A stretch of 64,000 nucleotides of DNA from Profundibacter amoris (GCF_003544895.1 NZ_CP032125.1:2804001-2868000), one strand, 5' to 3'; numbered from the stretch's first letter, positions 45,299 through 54,494 are shown. The notes: generated by a model from the letters alone, not told the origin. Program-made: numbers and translations.

Positions 45299-46150
45299 CT
45301 ATTCGTAAGAAATATCTTCAAGCACGACCCAGCCACGGTTTTTATCCGGCCCGAATTCGACCAGCACCAGTGAATAAGTGTCATCCACCTCCAGCAATAA
45401 CAGAGACGTTCCGGCGGCCAGCCTTGCGATTTCTGTCTGCGGATCATCGGGGCTATAGACCTTTACGCCGCCCTCTGCCGCCTTGGCCGTCACCCGAGCC
45501 GTTTCGGTGCGAATATCCTCGGTATAGGGAACAATGGATCGCGAGACCACCTTTCCCTGCCCGTCATAATCGACCCTTTGGAACACATGGTCATCAACAA
45601 CGGTCCGGCTGATTTCAACATAGGGAATCCCGTCTTTGCCAATCGCCCAGACTTCATCGGTTCCACGCGGGCCGGAACGATACCAGCCGGTAAACCCCTG
45701 TTCCCCGCAGGTAAAACCGGGGTTCGAGACCTCGACATTCTGGGCCCATTGCCCGTCCTTCTGCGAAACCATCCCGAAATAATAATTGTTCACCATCCCC
45801 TGCCCTACACCGACAAACAGATCCTTTATACCATCGCCATTCACATCAACGGCAATCACTTGCGACAAACCGGTTTCGGATGTCCCGCTCCAGCCTGCTT
45901 CGCCAAAATCGCCGGAAAACACGGTCTCACCATTCTCGGAAATATAAACCAGATTTTGTCCGGCAAGCTGCACCAAGGATGCCTCGATGGTCGGGGACAA
46001 GGGTATTTTCTGCTCGGTCTTTTCGTCAAAGCCGCGCTCCAGAATATCACATTGCGCGAATGCGGCCTGTCCGCCGGCAAAGGTGATCGCAAGGGCAAGC
46101 AGGCTGATCCTGCGCCATCCGGCCCTGTTTATATGCGTTGCCTGTTCCAT
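45299..46150 (-). CDS. Secreted FG-GAP/SH3-like protein, unknown function
   Basis: A 283 residue protein with a signal peptide (to about residue 32, AAFA). An FG-GAP/EF-hand-like repeat VDVNGDGIKDLFVGVG with Ca-binding Asp/Asn pattern lies near residue 98, and the C-terminal part (PDDPQTEIARLAAGTSLLLLEV ... GWVVLEDIS) resembles a bacterial SH3 domain. Two Cys (QCDIL and FTCGE) could pair. Function is unknown. It is convergent with the lipoprotein gene. Confidence 0.65.
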   Translation of the reverse strand: MEQATHINRAGWRRISLLALAITFAGGQAAFAQCDILERGFDEKTEQKIPLSPTIEASLVQLAGQNLVYISENGETVFSGDFGEAGWSGTSETGLSQVIAVDVNGDGIKDLFVGVGQGMVNNYYFGMVSQKDGQWAQNVEVSNPGFTCGEQGFTGWYRSGPRGTDEVWAIGKDGIPYVEISRTVVDDHVFQRVDYDGQGKVVSRSIVPYTEDIRTETARVTAKAAEGGVKVYSPDDPQTEIARLAAGTSLLLLEVDDTYSLVLVEFGPDKNRGWVVLEDISYE

Positions 46151-46273
46151 CTTTTCACCCCTCGTTACAATTCACACCAATCAACCGGCACAAGTCTATC
46201 CGCCACCCCGCCCCTGTGATCAACCGCAAAAGGTAGATATTGCGAATCTGTCACAGCGCACCTATATACCATT

Positions 46274-46371
46274 CCGAGAGGTTGGTGCGGGCGAGCGCCT
46301 CGCCAACCCGGTCAGGTCCGGAAGGAAGCAGCCGTAACGAGTTTTCGTTCGGGTCGTGTCCAGCCTCTCAC
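46274..46371 (+). ncRNA. ffs: Signal recognition particle RNA (4.5S type)
   Basis: The outer stem GAGAGG / CCTCTC closes a hairpin whose apical part contains GGTCAGGTCCGGAAGGAAGCAGCC, read here in pieces: the GGAA tetraloop (CCGGAAGG) and the symmetric and asymmetric loops GTCAGG and AGCAGCC that bind Ffh. This is the core of small bacterial SRP RNA. It is followed by a free gap before the class V aminotransferase gene. Confidence 0.95.
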
Positions 46372-46446
46372 CCACTTCCTTAAGCATTTCCCTTGCAAAA
46401 CGCGCGTTCCCTGCTAGCCATTGCCGACAGCATAAAAGGGACGCAA

Positions 46447-47628
46447 ATGAACCTCGACATCACAACACTCCGCAACCAAACGCCGGGCCTTGGCACTGTC
46501 AATCATTTGCTGGCTTCAGGCTCGGCTCTGATGCCGCAACCCGTTGTTGATGCCATCACCGGCCACATAGAGCTGGAAGCACGCATCGGCGGCTACGAGG
46601 CCGCAGCGGTACAACAGCAATTGCTGGATGGTGTTTACACCTCGGTTGCCCGTCTGCTGGGGGCCGCGCCACAGGAAATCGCCCTGATGGAAAATGCCAC
46701 GGCGGCATGGTGTCAGGCGTTCTATTCCCTGCCCCTGAACAAAGGCGACCGCGTTCTGACCTGTCAGGCAGAATATGCCGCGAATTATGTCGCCTACCTG
46801 CAACGCGCAAAACGCGACGGGATTGTTATCGAGGTTATCCCCAACGATGAAACCGGCGCGCTGGATGTCAATGCGCTTGAATCCATGCTGGAGAAACCGG
46901 CCGCCCTTGTTTCGATTACATGGGTGCCAACTAATGGCGGGCTGGTGAACCCTGCCGCCGCCGTCGGGGAAATCACCCGCAAGCACAATGTCCCCTACCT
47001 GCTGGACGCCTGTCAGGCCGTGGGGCAAATGCCGGTGGATGTAAGGGAACTGGGCTGTGACTATCTGACAGCCACAGGGCGCAAATTCCTGCGCGGGCCG
47101 CGCGGTACCGGTTTCCTTTATATCCGCAAGGAACTGATCGAGAAAACCGAACCCGCCATGATCGACCATTTCGCCGCCCCGTGGGTTGCCAAGGATCGCT
47201 ATCAACTGCGCCCCGATGCCCGCCGTTTTGAAAACTGGGAAAATGCCTATGCCTTGCGGGCCGGTTTGGGGGCGGCTGTAGACTATGCCCTTGATCTGGG
47301 GCTGGAGTCGATCAGCGATCGCGCCTGGGGGCTTGCCAATTTATTGCGAGCAGAGCTTTTGCAAATCAAAGGCGCCACGCTATGCGATGCAGGGGCGCAA
47401 AACTGTGCCATAGTCAGCTTTTCCATTGATGGGCTGGACCCGCAGGACACAGTTGTAAAATTGCGAACAAAAGGGATTTGTATCGGCACATCGGACCCCG
47501 CCAGCACCAGACTCGACGCCGAGGATCGCGGGCTGCCAACCATCCTGCGGGCTGCCCCGCATTATTACAATACCGAAGAGGATATCGGTCATTTGGTTGA
47601 TGCCCTGAAGTCTTTGCCCCGCAGTTGA
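46447..47628 (+). CDS. Class V aminotransferase-fold PLP enzyme
   Basis: The 393 residue protein has the class V fold: ENATAAWCQAF near residue 78, PTNGGLVNP, the PLP-binding Asp in LLDACQAVGQ, and the Schiff-base Lys in TATGRKFLRGPRGTGFLY. Relatives include cysteine desulfurases, isopenicillin N epimerase-like and EgtE-like C-S lyases. It lacks an obvious active-site Cys loop of IscS, so it is not a standard desulfurase. Substrate unknown. The start at 46447 has AAGGGACGCAA upstream; an earlier in-frame start overlaps nothing conserved. Confidence 0.82.
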   Translation: MNLDITTLRNQTPGLGTVNHLLASGSALMPQPVVDAITGHIELEARIGGYEAAAVQQQLLDGVYTSVARLLGAAPQEIALMENATAAWCQAFYSLPLNKGDRVLTCQAEYAANYVAYLQRAKRDGIVIEVIPNDETGALDVNALESMLEKPAALVSITWVPTNGGLVNPAAAVGEITRKHNVPYLLDACQAVGQMPVDVRELGCDYLTATGRKFLRGPRGTGFLYIRKELIEKTEPAMIDHFAAPWVAKDRYQLRPDARRFENWENAYALRAGLGAAVDYALDLGLESISDRAWGLANLLRAELLQIKGATLCDAGAQNCAIVSFSIDGLDPQDTVVKLRTKGICIGTSDPASTRLDAEDRGLPTILRAAPHYYNTEEDIGHLVDALKSLPRS

Positions 47629-47629
47629 A

Positions 47630-48508
47630 TCAGCAATGTGCAATCAGATCGGGCCACACGGCAGCATTTTGCGGCCTGAACACCCCGATATGGCCAATCT
47701 TCTTTGCGCCGTAATCCGCAGGCCGCACGGTTAGTTGCGATTTGCGGGCCTCGGGGAAATTCTGCATGTGCCGCCAGACCGTCGCGGGCGGCACCAGATC
47801 ATCATCGGCAATCGCCACCAGCTTCATATCGCCCGCAAATGCCCGCCAGTCCGGCACCGGCAACACCCGCCCGACATCGCCCAGATAAAACCCCTTGGTC
47901 GTGCACCAGCGCCGCCATTGCCAATAGACATCCGCCGGCAGATCGCGCCCGATGCCAAAGGCCTTGGCCGGCAAATACCCCAGCAGTTTGGTCGCCAATG
48001 GTCCCGGCCCGTACCAGAACGCCGCCGCGACAGCACGATATGGCCACGGGTGCTCCCCCAGATGCACCAGCCCGCTGGCGATGGTGATCAACCGGTCGAT
48101 CCGCCCCGCGCCCTCAAGAAACGGGATCATCAGCCCGCCAAGCGAATGGCCGATCACCCATAACGGGGCATCCGGACAAGCCTCTTCCAGAAACTGCTGC
48201 GCCGATTGCTGATCCTGCACCCCCCATTCGGCCATCGTCGCGCCGGAGCGGCGCACATGCCCCTCGGCCGAGGCGGCAAAATCGCGGTAATCATAGGTCA
48301 GGCAGGCATAGCCCTGCCCCGCCAGCCACTGGGAAAAATGACGGTAATAGCGGTGCGGCACACCGGTTGCCCCGTGCAACACAATCGCGGCTTTGGGCGG
48401 GCCTTTCGGGCGGTGCAATGTGCCGGCAAGCTGCGCACGGTCCGCGCGAAAGCGAACGGATTCAACCAATGCAGGTGGCGGAACAATCCGCAAATCAGGG
48501 GCTGACAT
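47630..48508 (-). CDS. Alpha/beta hydrolase
   Basis: The 292 residue protein has the oxyanion region VLHGATGVPHRYY, the nucleophile elbow GHSLGG (catalytic Ser near residue 122) and the late His in KIGHIGVF; the acid is probably the Asp in VAIADDDLVPP. This is a typical serine hydrolase of unknown substrate, possibly an esterase or acyltransferase-like. Its stop lies 1 base from that of the convergent aminotransferase gene. It is divergent from the TetR gene, with the two operators between. Confidence 0.82.
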   Translation of the reverse strand: MSAPDLRIVPPPALVESVRFRADRAQLAGTLHRPKGPPKAAIVLHGATGVPHRYYRHFSQWLAGQGYACLTYDYRDFAASAEGHVRRSGATMAEWGVQDQQSAQQFLEEACPDAPLWVIGHSLGGLMIPFLEGAGRIDRLITIASGLVHLGEHPWPYRAVAAAFWYGPGPLATKLLGYLPAKAFGIGRDLPADVYWQWRRWCTTKGFYLGDVGRVLPVPDWRAFAGDMKLVAIADDDLVPPATVWRHMQNFPEARKSQLTVRPADYGAKKIGHIGVFRPQNAAVWPDLIAHC

Positions 48509-48636
48509 GGCGCGATTCCTTTCACTACAGCGTGTCGCACCTGTTCAGATTCGAGCATTTGCCGACTGACCGAGGCAGCGTTCGCATAAGCGATTGCGTT
48601 CGGTTGGTGGGCAAATTCGATTCGCGCGACATGCAC

Positions 48637-48678
48637 TAGACCGTTCGGTCTAATAGCATGACTGGACCAATCGGTCTA
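48637..48678. promoter_or_regulatory. Paired palindromic operators of the TetR gene
   Basis: TAGACCGTTCGGTCTA (48637-48652) and TGGACCAATCGGTCTA (48663-48678) share the palindrome TAGACCG-N2-CGGTCTA, the first perfect, the second with mismatches. Centres are 26 bp apart. They lie between the hydrolase gene and tetR. The type TAGACC-N4-GGTCTA is known for TetR-family repressors of the NemR/AcuR kind. Confidence 0.85.
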
Positions 48679-48696
48679 GTCTGTTATACTGGCCCT

Positions 48697-49254
48697 ATGC
48701 AAAAATCCGCCACAAAAACCCGTGACCGCCTGATCGAAACCGCCGCCACACTGTTTCGCCAAAAGGGCTATCACGGCACGGGCCTGACCGAGGTTCTGAC
48801 GGCCAGCCACGCGCCTAAAGGCTCGCTTTATCACCATTTCCCCGATGGCAAATCCGATCTGGCGATGGCGGCAGCCAGCTGGGTTTCGCAAGGCATGTTG
48901 CAGATCATTGACGATTCATTCGCGCAGGCCGACAGCTTTGCCGATGGCGCCACCACCTTTTGTTTCAAACTGGCCAAACTGTTTGATACCGCCGATCATT
49001 GGCGTAGCTGCCCGATTTCCACCATGCTGTTTGACGGGCAGGACAATGATGCCTTTCGCCGGCACGCCGACCGCATCCTGACCAGCTGGAGCGAGTGCGC
49101 GGCAGAACACGGGCAACGGCTGGGCCTGCCCAGCCCACAAGCCGAAGCCGCCGCCGAACTGCTGCTGATGACCATTCAGGGCGCATGGACCATCGCCCGG
49201 GCCAAAAACTCCGCCGATGTTATCCGCCGTATTCCCATACATCTGTATGGCTGA
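48697..49254 (+). CDS. TetR/AcrR family repressor
   Basis: The 185 residue protein has an N-terminal helix-turn-helix (TRDRLIETAATLFRQKGYHGTGL in pieces, and SLYHHF at the recognition helix) and a ligand-binding C-terminal domain with Cys in RSCPIST, as in the LmrA/YxaF-like group. Two operators just upstream suggest self-repression and possibly control of the divergent hydrolase. The start at 48697 lies 18 bases past the second operator. The metallo-hydrolase-fold gene overlaps just after. Confidence 0.9.
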   Translation: MQKSATKTRDRLIETAATLFRQKGYHGTGLTEVLTASHAPKGSLYHHFPDGKSDLAMAAASWVSQGMLQIIDDSFAQADSFADGATTFCFKLAKLFDTADHWRSCPISTMLFDGQDNDAFRRHADRILTSWSECAAEHGQRLGLPSPQAEAAAELLLMTIQGAWTIARAKNSADVIRRIPIHLYG

Positions 49255-49285
49255 TATGTTGCAGGCGAAACAAAAGGAAACGCCT

Positions 49286-50197
49286 GTGAAATACCTGATC
49301 CCCCTTGCAATAGCCCTAAGCACAACCACCGCCTATGCCGACATTCTGAACGTCGTCAACGTGGCCCCTGACACCTATGCCATTGTTGGCCCGCTGGACC
49401 AGCGCAGCCCCGAAAATCTGGGCAACAACGCCACCTTCGGGCTGGTCGTTACAGATGATGGCGCGGTGCTGATGGATCCCGGCGGCAGCTACAAGGGCGC
49501 CGAAATGCTGCATCAGGTGATCAAGCGCATCACCGATCAGCCGGTGAAATATGTGATCGACACCGGCGGACAGGATCACCGCTGGATGGGCAACGGATAC
49601 TGGCAGGAACAGGGTGCGCAGGTGATTGCCTCGAATGATGCCGAGGCCGACCACAAGGACCGCGCATCAATGCAGTTGACCGGCCTTAGCGTGCTGATAG
49701 GCGAAGACATGCTGGCAGGCACCGAACCCGCCTATGCCGACATCACCTTTGACACGGATTACACGCTGGAACTGGGCGGCGTTACGCTGCAACTGCACCA
49801 CGAGGGCGCAGCGCATACGCCGGGCGACAGCACTGTCTGGCTGGCAGGCCGTTCCACCCTGTTTACAGGCGATATTGTCTATGTCGAACGCATCCTTGGC
49901 ATCGGACCGCAATCCAATACGCTGGAATGGGTCGCCAGTTTCGAGGCACTGGCCGCGCTGAACCCCGAACACATCGTCCCCGGTCACGGCAACCCCGTCG
50001 ATCTGGCCACAGCCACCCGCGACACTTACGATTACCTGATCAATATCCGCACAAAGATGGCCGACTATATCGAGGACGGCGGCGAGATCATCGATTCCGT
50101 CAAAATCGACCAGTCCGCCTTTTCCTACCTGAAAAACTTCGAAGGACTGGCCGGTCGCAACGCGCAAGAGGTGTTCACCCAGATGGAATGGGAATAA
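49286..50197 (+). CDS. Metallo-beta-lactamase-fold protein lacking two metal ligands
   Basis: A 303 residue protein with a signal peptide (YLIPLAIALSTTTAYA) and an MBL fold: GGSYKGAEML, HEGAAHTPGDSTVWL, LFTGDIVYVE and IVPGHGNP with later metal ligands. The usual HxHxDH motif at 93-98 reads TGGQDH, so the first two His are replaced by Thr and Gly while Asp97 and His98 stay. Hydrolase activity with two metals is doubtful; a single metal or altered role is possible. The start is GTG with AAAGGAAA upstream. It is 31 bases after tetR and may be under its operators. Confidence 0.83.
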   Translation: MKYLIPLAIALSTTTAYADILNVVNVAPDTYAIVGPLDQRSPENLGNNATFGLVVTDDGAVLMDPGGSYKGAEMLHQVIKRITDQPVKYVIDTGGQDHRWMGNGYWQEQGAQVIASNDAEADHKDRASMQLTGLSVLIGEDMLAGTEPAYADITFDTDYTLELGGVTLQLHHEGAAHTPGDSTVWLAGRSTLFTGDIVYVERILGIGPQSNTLEWVASFEALAALNPEHIVPGHGNPVDLATATRDTYDYLINIRTKMADYIEDGGEIIDSVKIDQSAFSYLKNFEGLAGRNAQEVFTQMEWE

Positions 50198-50200
50198 CCC

Positions 50201-50890
50201 CTATTTCACCGTCATGATCACATCCAGCGGCTTCTTTATGGTCGAGGCCACCGGTATCACCGCCCCCTCGGCCGCCTGCCCGACCACCAGTATCATCACC
50301 GGCTTTTCCGAGGATGGCCGCCCCAGCAGACCGTTCAGAAACTTCATCGGGTTGGGGGTGTGCGTCAGGCAGGACAGGCCGGCATGGTGCAATGCCGCAA
50401 TCAGGAAACCGGTGGCGATGCCCACACTTTCGGGAACGTAATAGTTCTTGTAGCGCGTGCCGTCCTCGAATTCGCCATAACGCTGGGCAAAAACCACAAT
50501 CAGCCACGGCGCATCGGTCAGGTGCTGTTTTTCCACGCCGGTACCCAATGGCTCCAGCGCCCTGATCCACTCATCCCCGCCACCACCGGCGTAAAAGGCT
50601 TCTTCCTCTTTTTCGGCAGCCTCGCGAATCCGCGCTTTCAGATCGGGCGATTTAACGGCTACGAAATGCCACGGCTGATGGTTCGCCCCGCTGGGTGCGC
50701 GGCCTGCGGTGGCGATGCAATGCTCGATCACCTCTTGCGGCACATCCGTTCCCGCGAAATCGCGGGTGGAATGGCGGGTTTTCATCTTGGCGAAAAATGC
50801 CAATGCGCGGGTTTTCATGTCCTCGGGCGATAACGCCTCCTGCACGGGCAATTCAATCGCCTGAAACTGCAAATTGTCCTTGGAAAACAT
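50201..50890 (-). CDS. Nitroreductase-family flavoprotein
   Basis: The 229 residue protein has the nitroreductase fold with RHSTRDF (FMN phosphate binding), GRAPSGANHQPWHFV, and a GIATGFLIAALHHAG helix. Closest by eye are the IYD/BluB-like or Mhq-type one-domain enzymes using NAD(P)H and FMN. Substrate unknown. It is convergent with the MBL gene (3 bases between stops) and divergent from dnaX, where the start at 50890 has AAAGGGGCACAG upstream. Confidence 0.82.
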   Translation of the reverse strand: MFSKDNLQFQAIELPVQEALSPEDMKTRALAFFAKMKTRHSTRDFAGTDVPQEVIEHCIATAGRAPSGANHQPWHFVAVKSPDLKARIREAAEKEEEAFYAGGGGDEWIRALEPLGTGVEKQHLTDAPWLIVVFAQRYGEFEDGTRYKNYYVPESVGIATGFLIAALHHAGLSCLTHTPNPMKFLNGLLGRPSSEKPVMILVVGQAAEGAVIPVASTIKKPLDVIMTVK

Positions 50891-51017
50891 CTGTGCCCCT
50901 TTCCTGATTTGCGACCACTATGTCCTGTCGGGGATAGGCGCGCAATCCTTGCCTTCCCGCTTCCCTTTCCGGCAAACACGCCCTAAGCTGGAGTCTGGAA
51001 AAACCGACAGGCCCCGC

Positions 51018-52784
51018 ATGACCGACACAGCCAATACCGACACCGCCTATCAGGTTCTGGCGCGCAAATACCGCCCCGAAAGCTTTGCCGATCTGGTGGG
51101 GCAGGACGCGATGGTGCGCACCCTGAAGAACGCGTTCGAAGCCGACCGCATCGCGCAAGCCTTCATCATGACCGGCATCCGCGGCACCGGCAAAACCACC
51201 ACCGCACGGATTATCGCCAAGGGGATGAACTGTATCGGGCCGGACGGCACCGGCGGGCCGACCACCGAACCCTGCGGGAAATGCGAACACTGCGTGGCGA
51301 TCATGGAAGGGCGCCATGTGGACGTGATGGAGATGGACGCCGCATCACGCACCGGTGTGGGCGACATCCGCGAGATCATCGATTCCGTCCACTACCGCGC
51401 GGCCTCGGCCCGCTACAAGATCTATATCATCGACGAGGTCCACATGCTGTCCACCAGCGCCTTCAACGCGCTGCTGAAAACGCTCGAGGAACCGCCGGCA
51501 CATGTGAAATTCATCTTTGCCACCACCGAAATCCGCAAGGTGCCGGTGACGGTGCTGTCGCGTTGCCAGCGGTTCGACCTGCGCCGGATCGAACCCGAAG
51601 TGATGATCGCCCTGCTGCGCAAGATCGCAACCGCCGAGGGCGCGGAAATATCGGACGACGCGCTGGCGCTGATCACGCGGGCGTCCGAAGGCTCGGCACG
51701 GGATGCGACATCGCTGCTGGATCAGGCCATCAGCCACGGGGCCGGAGAAACCACCGCCGACCAGGTGCGCGCAATGCTGGGTCTGGCCGATCGTGGCCGC
51801 GTGCTGGACCTGTTCGACCTGATCGTCAAAGGGGATGCAGCCGGGGCCCTGACCGAAATATCCGGCCAATATGCCGACGGGGCCGACCCGATGGCGGTGC
51901 TGCGCGATCTGGCGGAAATCACCCACTGGATATCAGTGATCAAGATCACCCCCGAAGCTGCCGAAGACCCCACGGTTTCGCCAGATGAACGCACCCGTGG
52001 TCAGGCCATGGCCGCCGCGCTGCCGATGCGGGTGATGACGCGGATGTGGCAAATGCTGCTGAAAGCACTGGAAGAGGTTGCGATGGCCCCCAACGCGATG
52101 ATGGCCGCTGAAATGGCAATCATCCGGCTAACCCATGTGGCCGACCTGCCAACACCGGGCGAGTTGGTGAAGAAACTGCAAGACGCAACGCCCCCGCCCG
52201 CCCCGACACCCGCACCCGGTGGCGGACAAGGGGGCCCTGCGGCTGCGCCGACAGGCGGCGGGGGGGCCTCGCTGCGCTCGGCCCCGTCCCAACCTTCAGG
52301 CGGTGCGCCTACGGCACTGGCTGTGGCCCAACCGGCACAAGATCCGCTGGCGCGCTATGCCCGCTTTGAAGATGTGGTCGAACTAATCCGCACCATGCGC
52401 GACGTCAAACTTCTGGTCGAGGTCGAAACCGGCATCCGCCTTGTCAGCTATACCCCCGGCCGGATCGAATTCCAGCCCACCGACAAGGCCCCGCGCGATC
52501 TGGCGCAACGTCTGGGCCAGCGCCTGCAAGGGTGGACCGGCGCCCGCTGGGCCGTCACACTGGTAAATGAGGGCGGCGCCGCCACCGTTGCCGAGGTTCG
52601 CGATGCCGACCAACTGGCGCTGGAGCAGGAAGCGCTGGAACACCCTCTGGTCAGGGCCGTGCTGGAAACCTTTCCGGGTGCCAAGATCACCAGGATCACC
52701 ACACCAAAGGAAATCGAGGAAACCGCCGCCGCCGAGGCCCTGCCGGAAGTTTCCGACGAATGGGACCCGTTCGAGGACGACTGA
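51018..52784 (+). CDS. dnaX: DNA polymerase III subunits gamma/tau
   Basis: The clamp-loader ATPase of 588 residues. It has Walker A GIRGTGKTT near 53, a zinc module with Cys (CIGPDG, CGKCEHC), Walker B IIDEVHML, sensor-1 FIFATTEIRKVP and the SRC motif LSRCQRF. A Pro/Gly-rich linker (about 395-435) and a C-terminal domain V that binds alpha follow. I see no slippery A-AAAAAG sequence for making a short gamma form. Start 51018; the frame upstream is open but lacks a ribosome site. It is followed by ybaB and recR, the usual operon. Confidence 0.95.
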   Translation: MTDTANTDTAYQVLARKYRPESFADLVGQDAMVRTLKNAFEADRIAQAFIMTGIRGTGKTTTARIIAKGMNCIGPDGTGGPTTEPCGKCEHCVAIMEGRHVDVMEMDAASRTGVGDIREIIDSVHYRAASARYKIYIIDEVHMLSTSAFNALLKTLEEPPAHVKFIFATTEIRKVPVTVLSRCQRFDLRRIEPEVMIALLRKIATAEGAEISDDALALITRASEGSARDATSLLDQAISHGAGETTADQVRAMLGLADRGRVLDLFDLIVKGDAAGALTEISGQYADGADPMAVLRDLAEITHWISVIKITPEAAEDPTVSPDERTRGQAMAAALPMRVMTRMWQMLLKALEEVAMAPNAMMAAEMAIIRLTHVADLPTPGELVKKLQDATPPPAPTPAPGGGQGGPAAAPTGGGGASLRSAPSQPSGGAPTALAVAQPAQDPLARYARFEDVVELIRTMRDVKLLVEVETGIRLVSYTPGRIEFQPTDKAPRDLAQRLGQRLQGWTGARWAVTLVNEGGAATVAEVRDADQLALEQEALEHPLVRAVLETFPGAKITRITTPKEIEETAAAEALPEVSDEWDPFEDD

Positions 52785-52786
52785 CC

Positions 52787-52832
52787 CTTCTTCTTGCCTG
52801 AAATACCTCCGCCGGAGGCATTGAATCTCTTT
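52787..52832 (+). repeat. 46 bp interspersed repeat, copy A
   Basis: Starts CTTCTTCTTGCCTGAAATAC, contains the palindrome CCTCCGCCGGAGG and ends AATCTCTTT. It lies right after the dnaX stop. An inverted copy follows ybaB at 53256-53301. About 43 of 46 positions agree. Confidence 0.85.
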
Positions 52833-52904
52833 GGCGCTGCCTTGTGAAACTGCACGACGCCCCGTATCTATACCCTAACCTACGACACACAGGAGATGTG
52901 CAAG

Positions 52905-53240
52905 ATGTTCAAAGGCATGGGCGATATGGCCAAAATGATGAAGGCCGCCAAGGATATGCAGGAAAAAATGGCCGAGATGCAGGACGAGATGGACAAAATC
53001 ACCGTCACCGGCGAATCCGGCGCGGGGTTGGTGCGGGCCACAGCCACCGCCAAGGGCGAGTTGACAGCGCTGGAAATCGATCCATCAATCTTTCATCCCG
53101 ACGAGAAAGAAGTGGTCGAGGATCTGATATTGGCCGCGATCAAAGATGCGCAGGCCAAGGCGGCCGACCGGTCGCAACAGGAAATGGCGAAAATGACCGA
53201 GGGGCTGGGGCTGCCTGCGGATATGAAACTGCCGTTCTGA
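52905..53240 (+). CDS. ybaB: YbaB/EbfC nucleoid-associated protein
   Basis: A 111 residue DNA-binding protein that forms dimers. [18 protein letters not shown] is the typical start, with a Met/Lys/Glu-rich helix, then [20 protein letters not shown] and [12 protein letters not shown]. It lies between dnaX and recR, its conserved neighbours, though repeats separate it from both here. AGGAGATGTGCAAG precedes the ATG at 52905. Confidence 0.93.
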   Translation: MFKGMGDMAKMMKAAKDMQEKMAEMQDEMDKITVTGESGAGLVRATATAKGELTALEIDPSIFHPDEKEVVEDLILAAIKDAQAKAADRSQQEMAKMTEGLGLPADMKLPF

Positions 53241-53255
53241 GCGGATAGCGCAGGA

Positions 53256-53301
53256 AAAGAGATTCCATGCCTCCGGCGGAGGTATTTCGAGCAAGAAGAA
53301 G
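53256..53301 (-). repeat. 46 bp interspersed repeat, copy B (inverted)
   Basis: The reverse complement starts CTTCTTCTTGCTCGAAATAC and contains CCTCCGCCGGAGG. It mirrors copy A across ybaB, so the gene sits between two inverted repeats about 420 bp apart. Confidence 0.85.
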
Positions 53302-53316
53302 GCAAAGGGGCACCAA

Positions 53317-53916
53317 ATGGGCAATGCGACACAGGATATCGAAAACCTGATCGAGCTGATGGCCAAACTGCCCGGCCTTGGCCCCCGCTCTGCGCGGCGC
53401 GCGGTGTTGCATATGATCAAGAAGCGTGCGCTGATTATGACGCCCTTGGCGGATGTTCTGTCCGAAGTGGCCGTCACCGCGCGGGAATGTCTGAACTGCG
53501 GCAATGTCGGCACATCCGATATCTGCGATATTTGCGAAGCCGACAAGCGCGCCACGGGCGAATTATGCGTGGTCGAGGATGTGGCCGATTTGTGGGCGAT
53601 GGAACGCGCAGGCGGGTTCAAGGGCCGCTATCATGTGTTGGGCGGCACATTGTCGGCGCTGGATGCTGTGGGACCGGATGATCTGCAAATCCCCAAGCTG
53701 CGCGACCGTGTAGCGGCCGAGGGCATCACCGAGGTGATCCTTGCCTTGAATGCCACGGTTGATGGCCAGACCACCGCGCATTACATCGCGGATGAGCTGG
53801 AGGGCAGCGGGGTGACTGTCACCACACTGGCCCAGGGTGTGCCGATTGGCGGCGAGCTGGATTATCTGGATGACGGCACCATCAGCGCCGCCCTGAAGGC
53901 GCGCAAGTCGTTCTAG
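53317..53916 (+). CDS. recR: Recombination protein RecR
   Basis: RecR works with RecO and RecF to load RecA at gaps. The 199 residue protein has an HhH start ([16 protein letters not shown]), the zinc finger CLNCGN-x5-CDIC, and a Toprim domain starting with [14 protein letters not shown], followed by the Walker-B-like region. GGCAAAGGGGCACCAA serves as ribosome site. It is the last gene of the dnaX-ybaB-recR group and converges with the YARHG gene (2 bases between stops). Confidence 0.95.
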   Translation: MGNATQDIENLIELMAKLPGLGPRSARRAVLHMIKKRALIMTPLADVLSEVAVTARECLNCGNVGTSDICDICEADKRATGELCVVEDVADLWAMERAGGFKGRYHVLGGTLSALDAVGPDDLQIPKLRDRVAAEGITEVILALNATVDGQTTAHYIADELEGSGVTVTTLAQGVPIGGELDYLDDGTISAALKARKSF

Positions 53917-53918
53917 GC

Positions 53919-54494
53919 TCAGCCCGCAAACATCTCGCATTTATCCAGATCATCACCAAAGAAAACCCAGCCGACCCCGACCACCCTGTTGTTTCGTCTT
54001 TGGGTGATGAAAAACCAGTCATTTCCGGCCTCGTCCACCATTATTTCGTGGAAGAAATCAATCTGGTCGCCTTTTTGCAGATGGCCGATCACATGGGAAT
54101 CTACATGTCTGGCGTTGTGTATCGGCAATGCAGGCCCCAGCCATCCAACGCAGGCGGATTCAAATTCGGTCGCATAGGGCAGGTCCAGCATTTGTTTGCG
54201 TTGCTCGATCAGATCGACATCAAGGTGCTGACGCTGGTTGTCCACATGACATTCCAGCGCCTTTTCGCGGTCCCGAACATCGGCCAGAACATCGCGTTCC
54301 TGCCCGTCCAGCCCTGTGTCGCTGGTATAACACCCTTCATTTCCGAACACCGCCTGCCCCAAGGGTGAGGCAAAACAATATCCGTTGCGGGCAAATAGCA
54401 GATTGCGGGTGAACCAAAGATCATCACAGGCGTCAAAAGCGGCAACCGGCGTGCCGATGGCCACCAGTGCCGCAATGGCATATAAAAGGCGCAT
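53919..54494 (-). CDS. YARHG/DUF4453-like secreted protein
   Basis: A 191 residue protein with a signal peptide of about 19 residues (VAA-FDAC). The stretch DLWFTRNLLFARNGYCFASPLGQAVFGNEGCY in pieces matches the YARHG-type module, with four Cys that could form disulphides. The rest carries an SH3-like WFFITQRRNNRVVGVGWVFF segment. The function is unknown; a periplasmic glycan-associated role is possible. It is convergent with recR. Confidence 0.72.
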   Translation of the reverse strand: MRLLYAIAALVAIGTPVAAFDACDDLWFTRNLLFARNGYCFASPLGQAVFGNEGCYTSDTGLDGQERDVLADVRDREKALECHVDNQRQHLDVDLIEQRKQMLDLPYATEFESACVGWLGPALPIHNARHVDSHVIGHLQKGDQIDFFHEIMVDEAGNDWFFITQRRNNRVVGVGWVFFGDDLDKCEMFAG

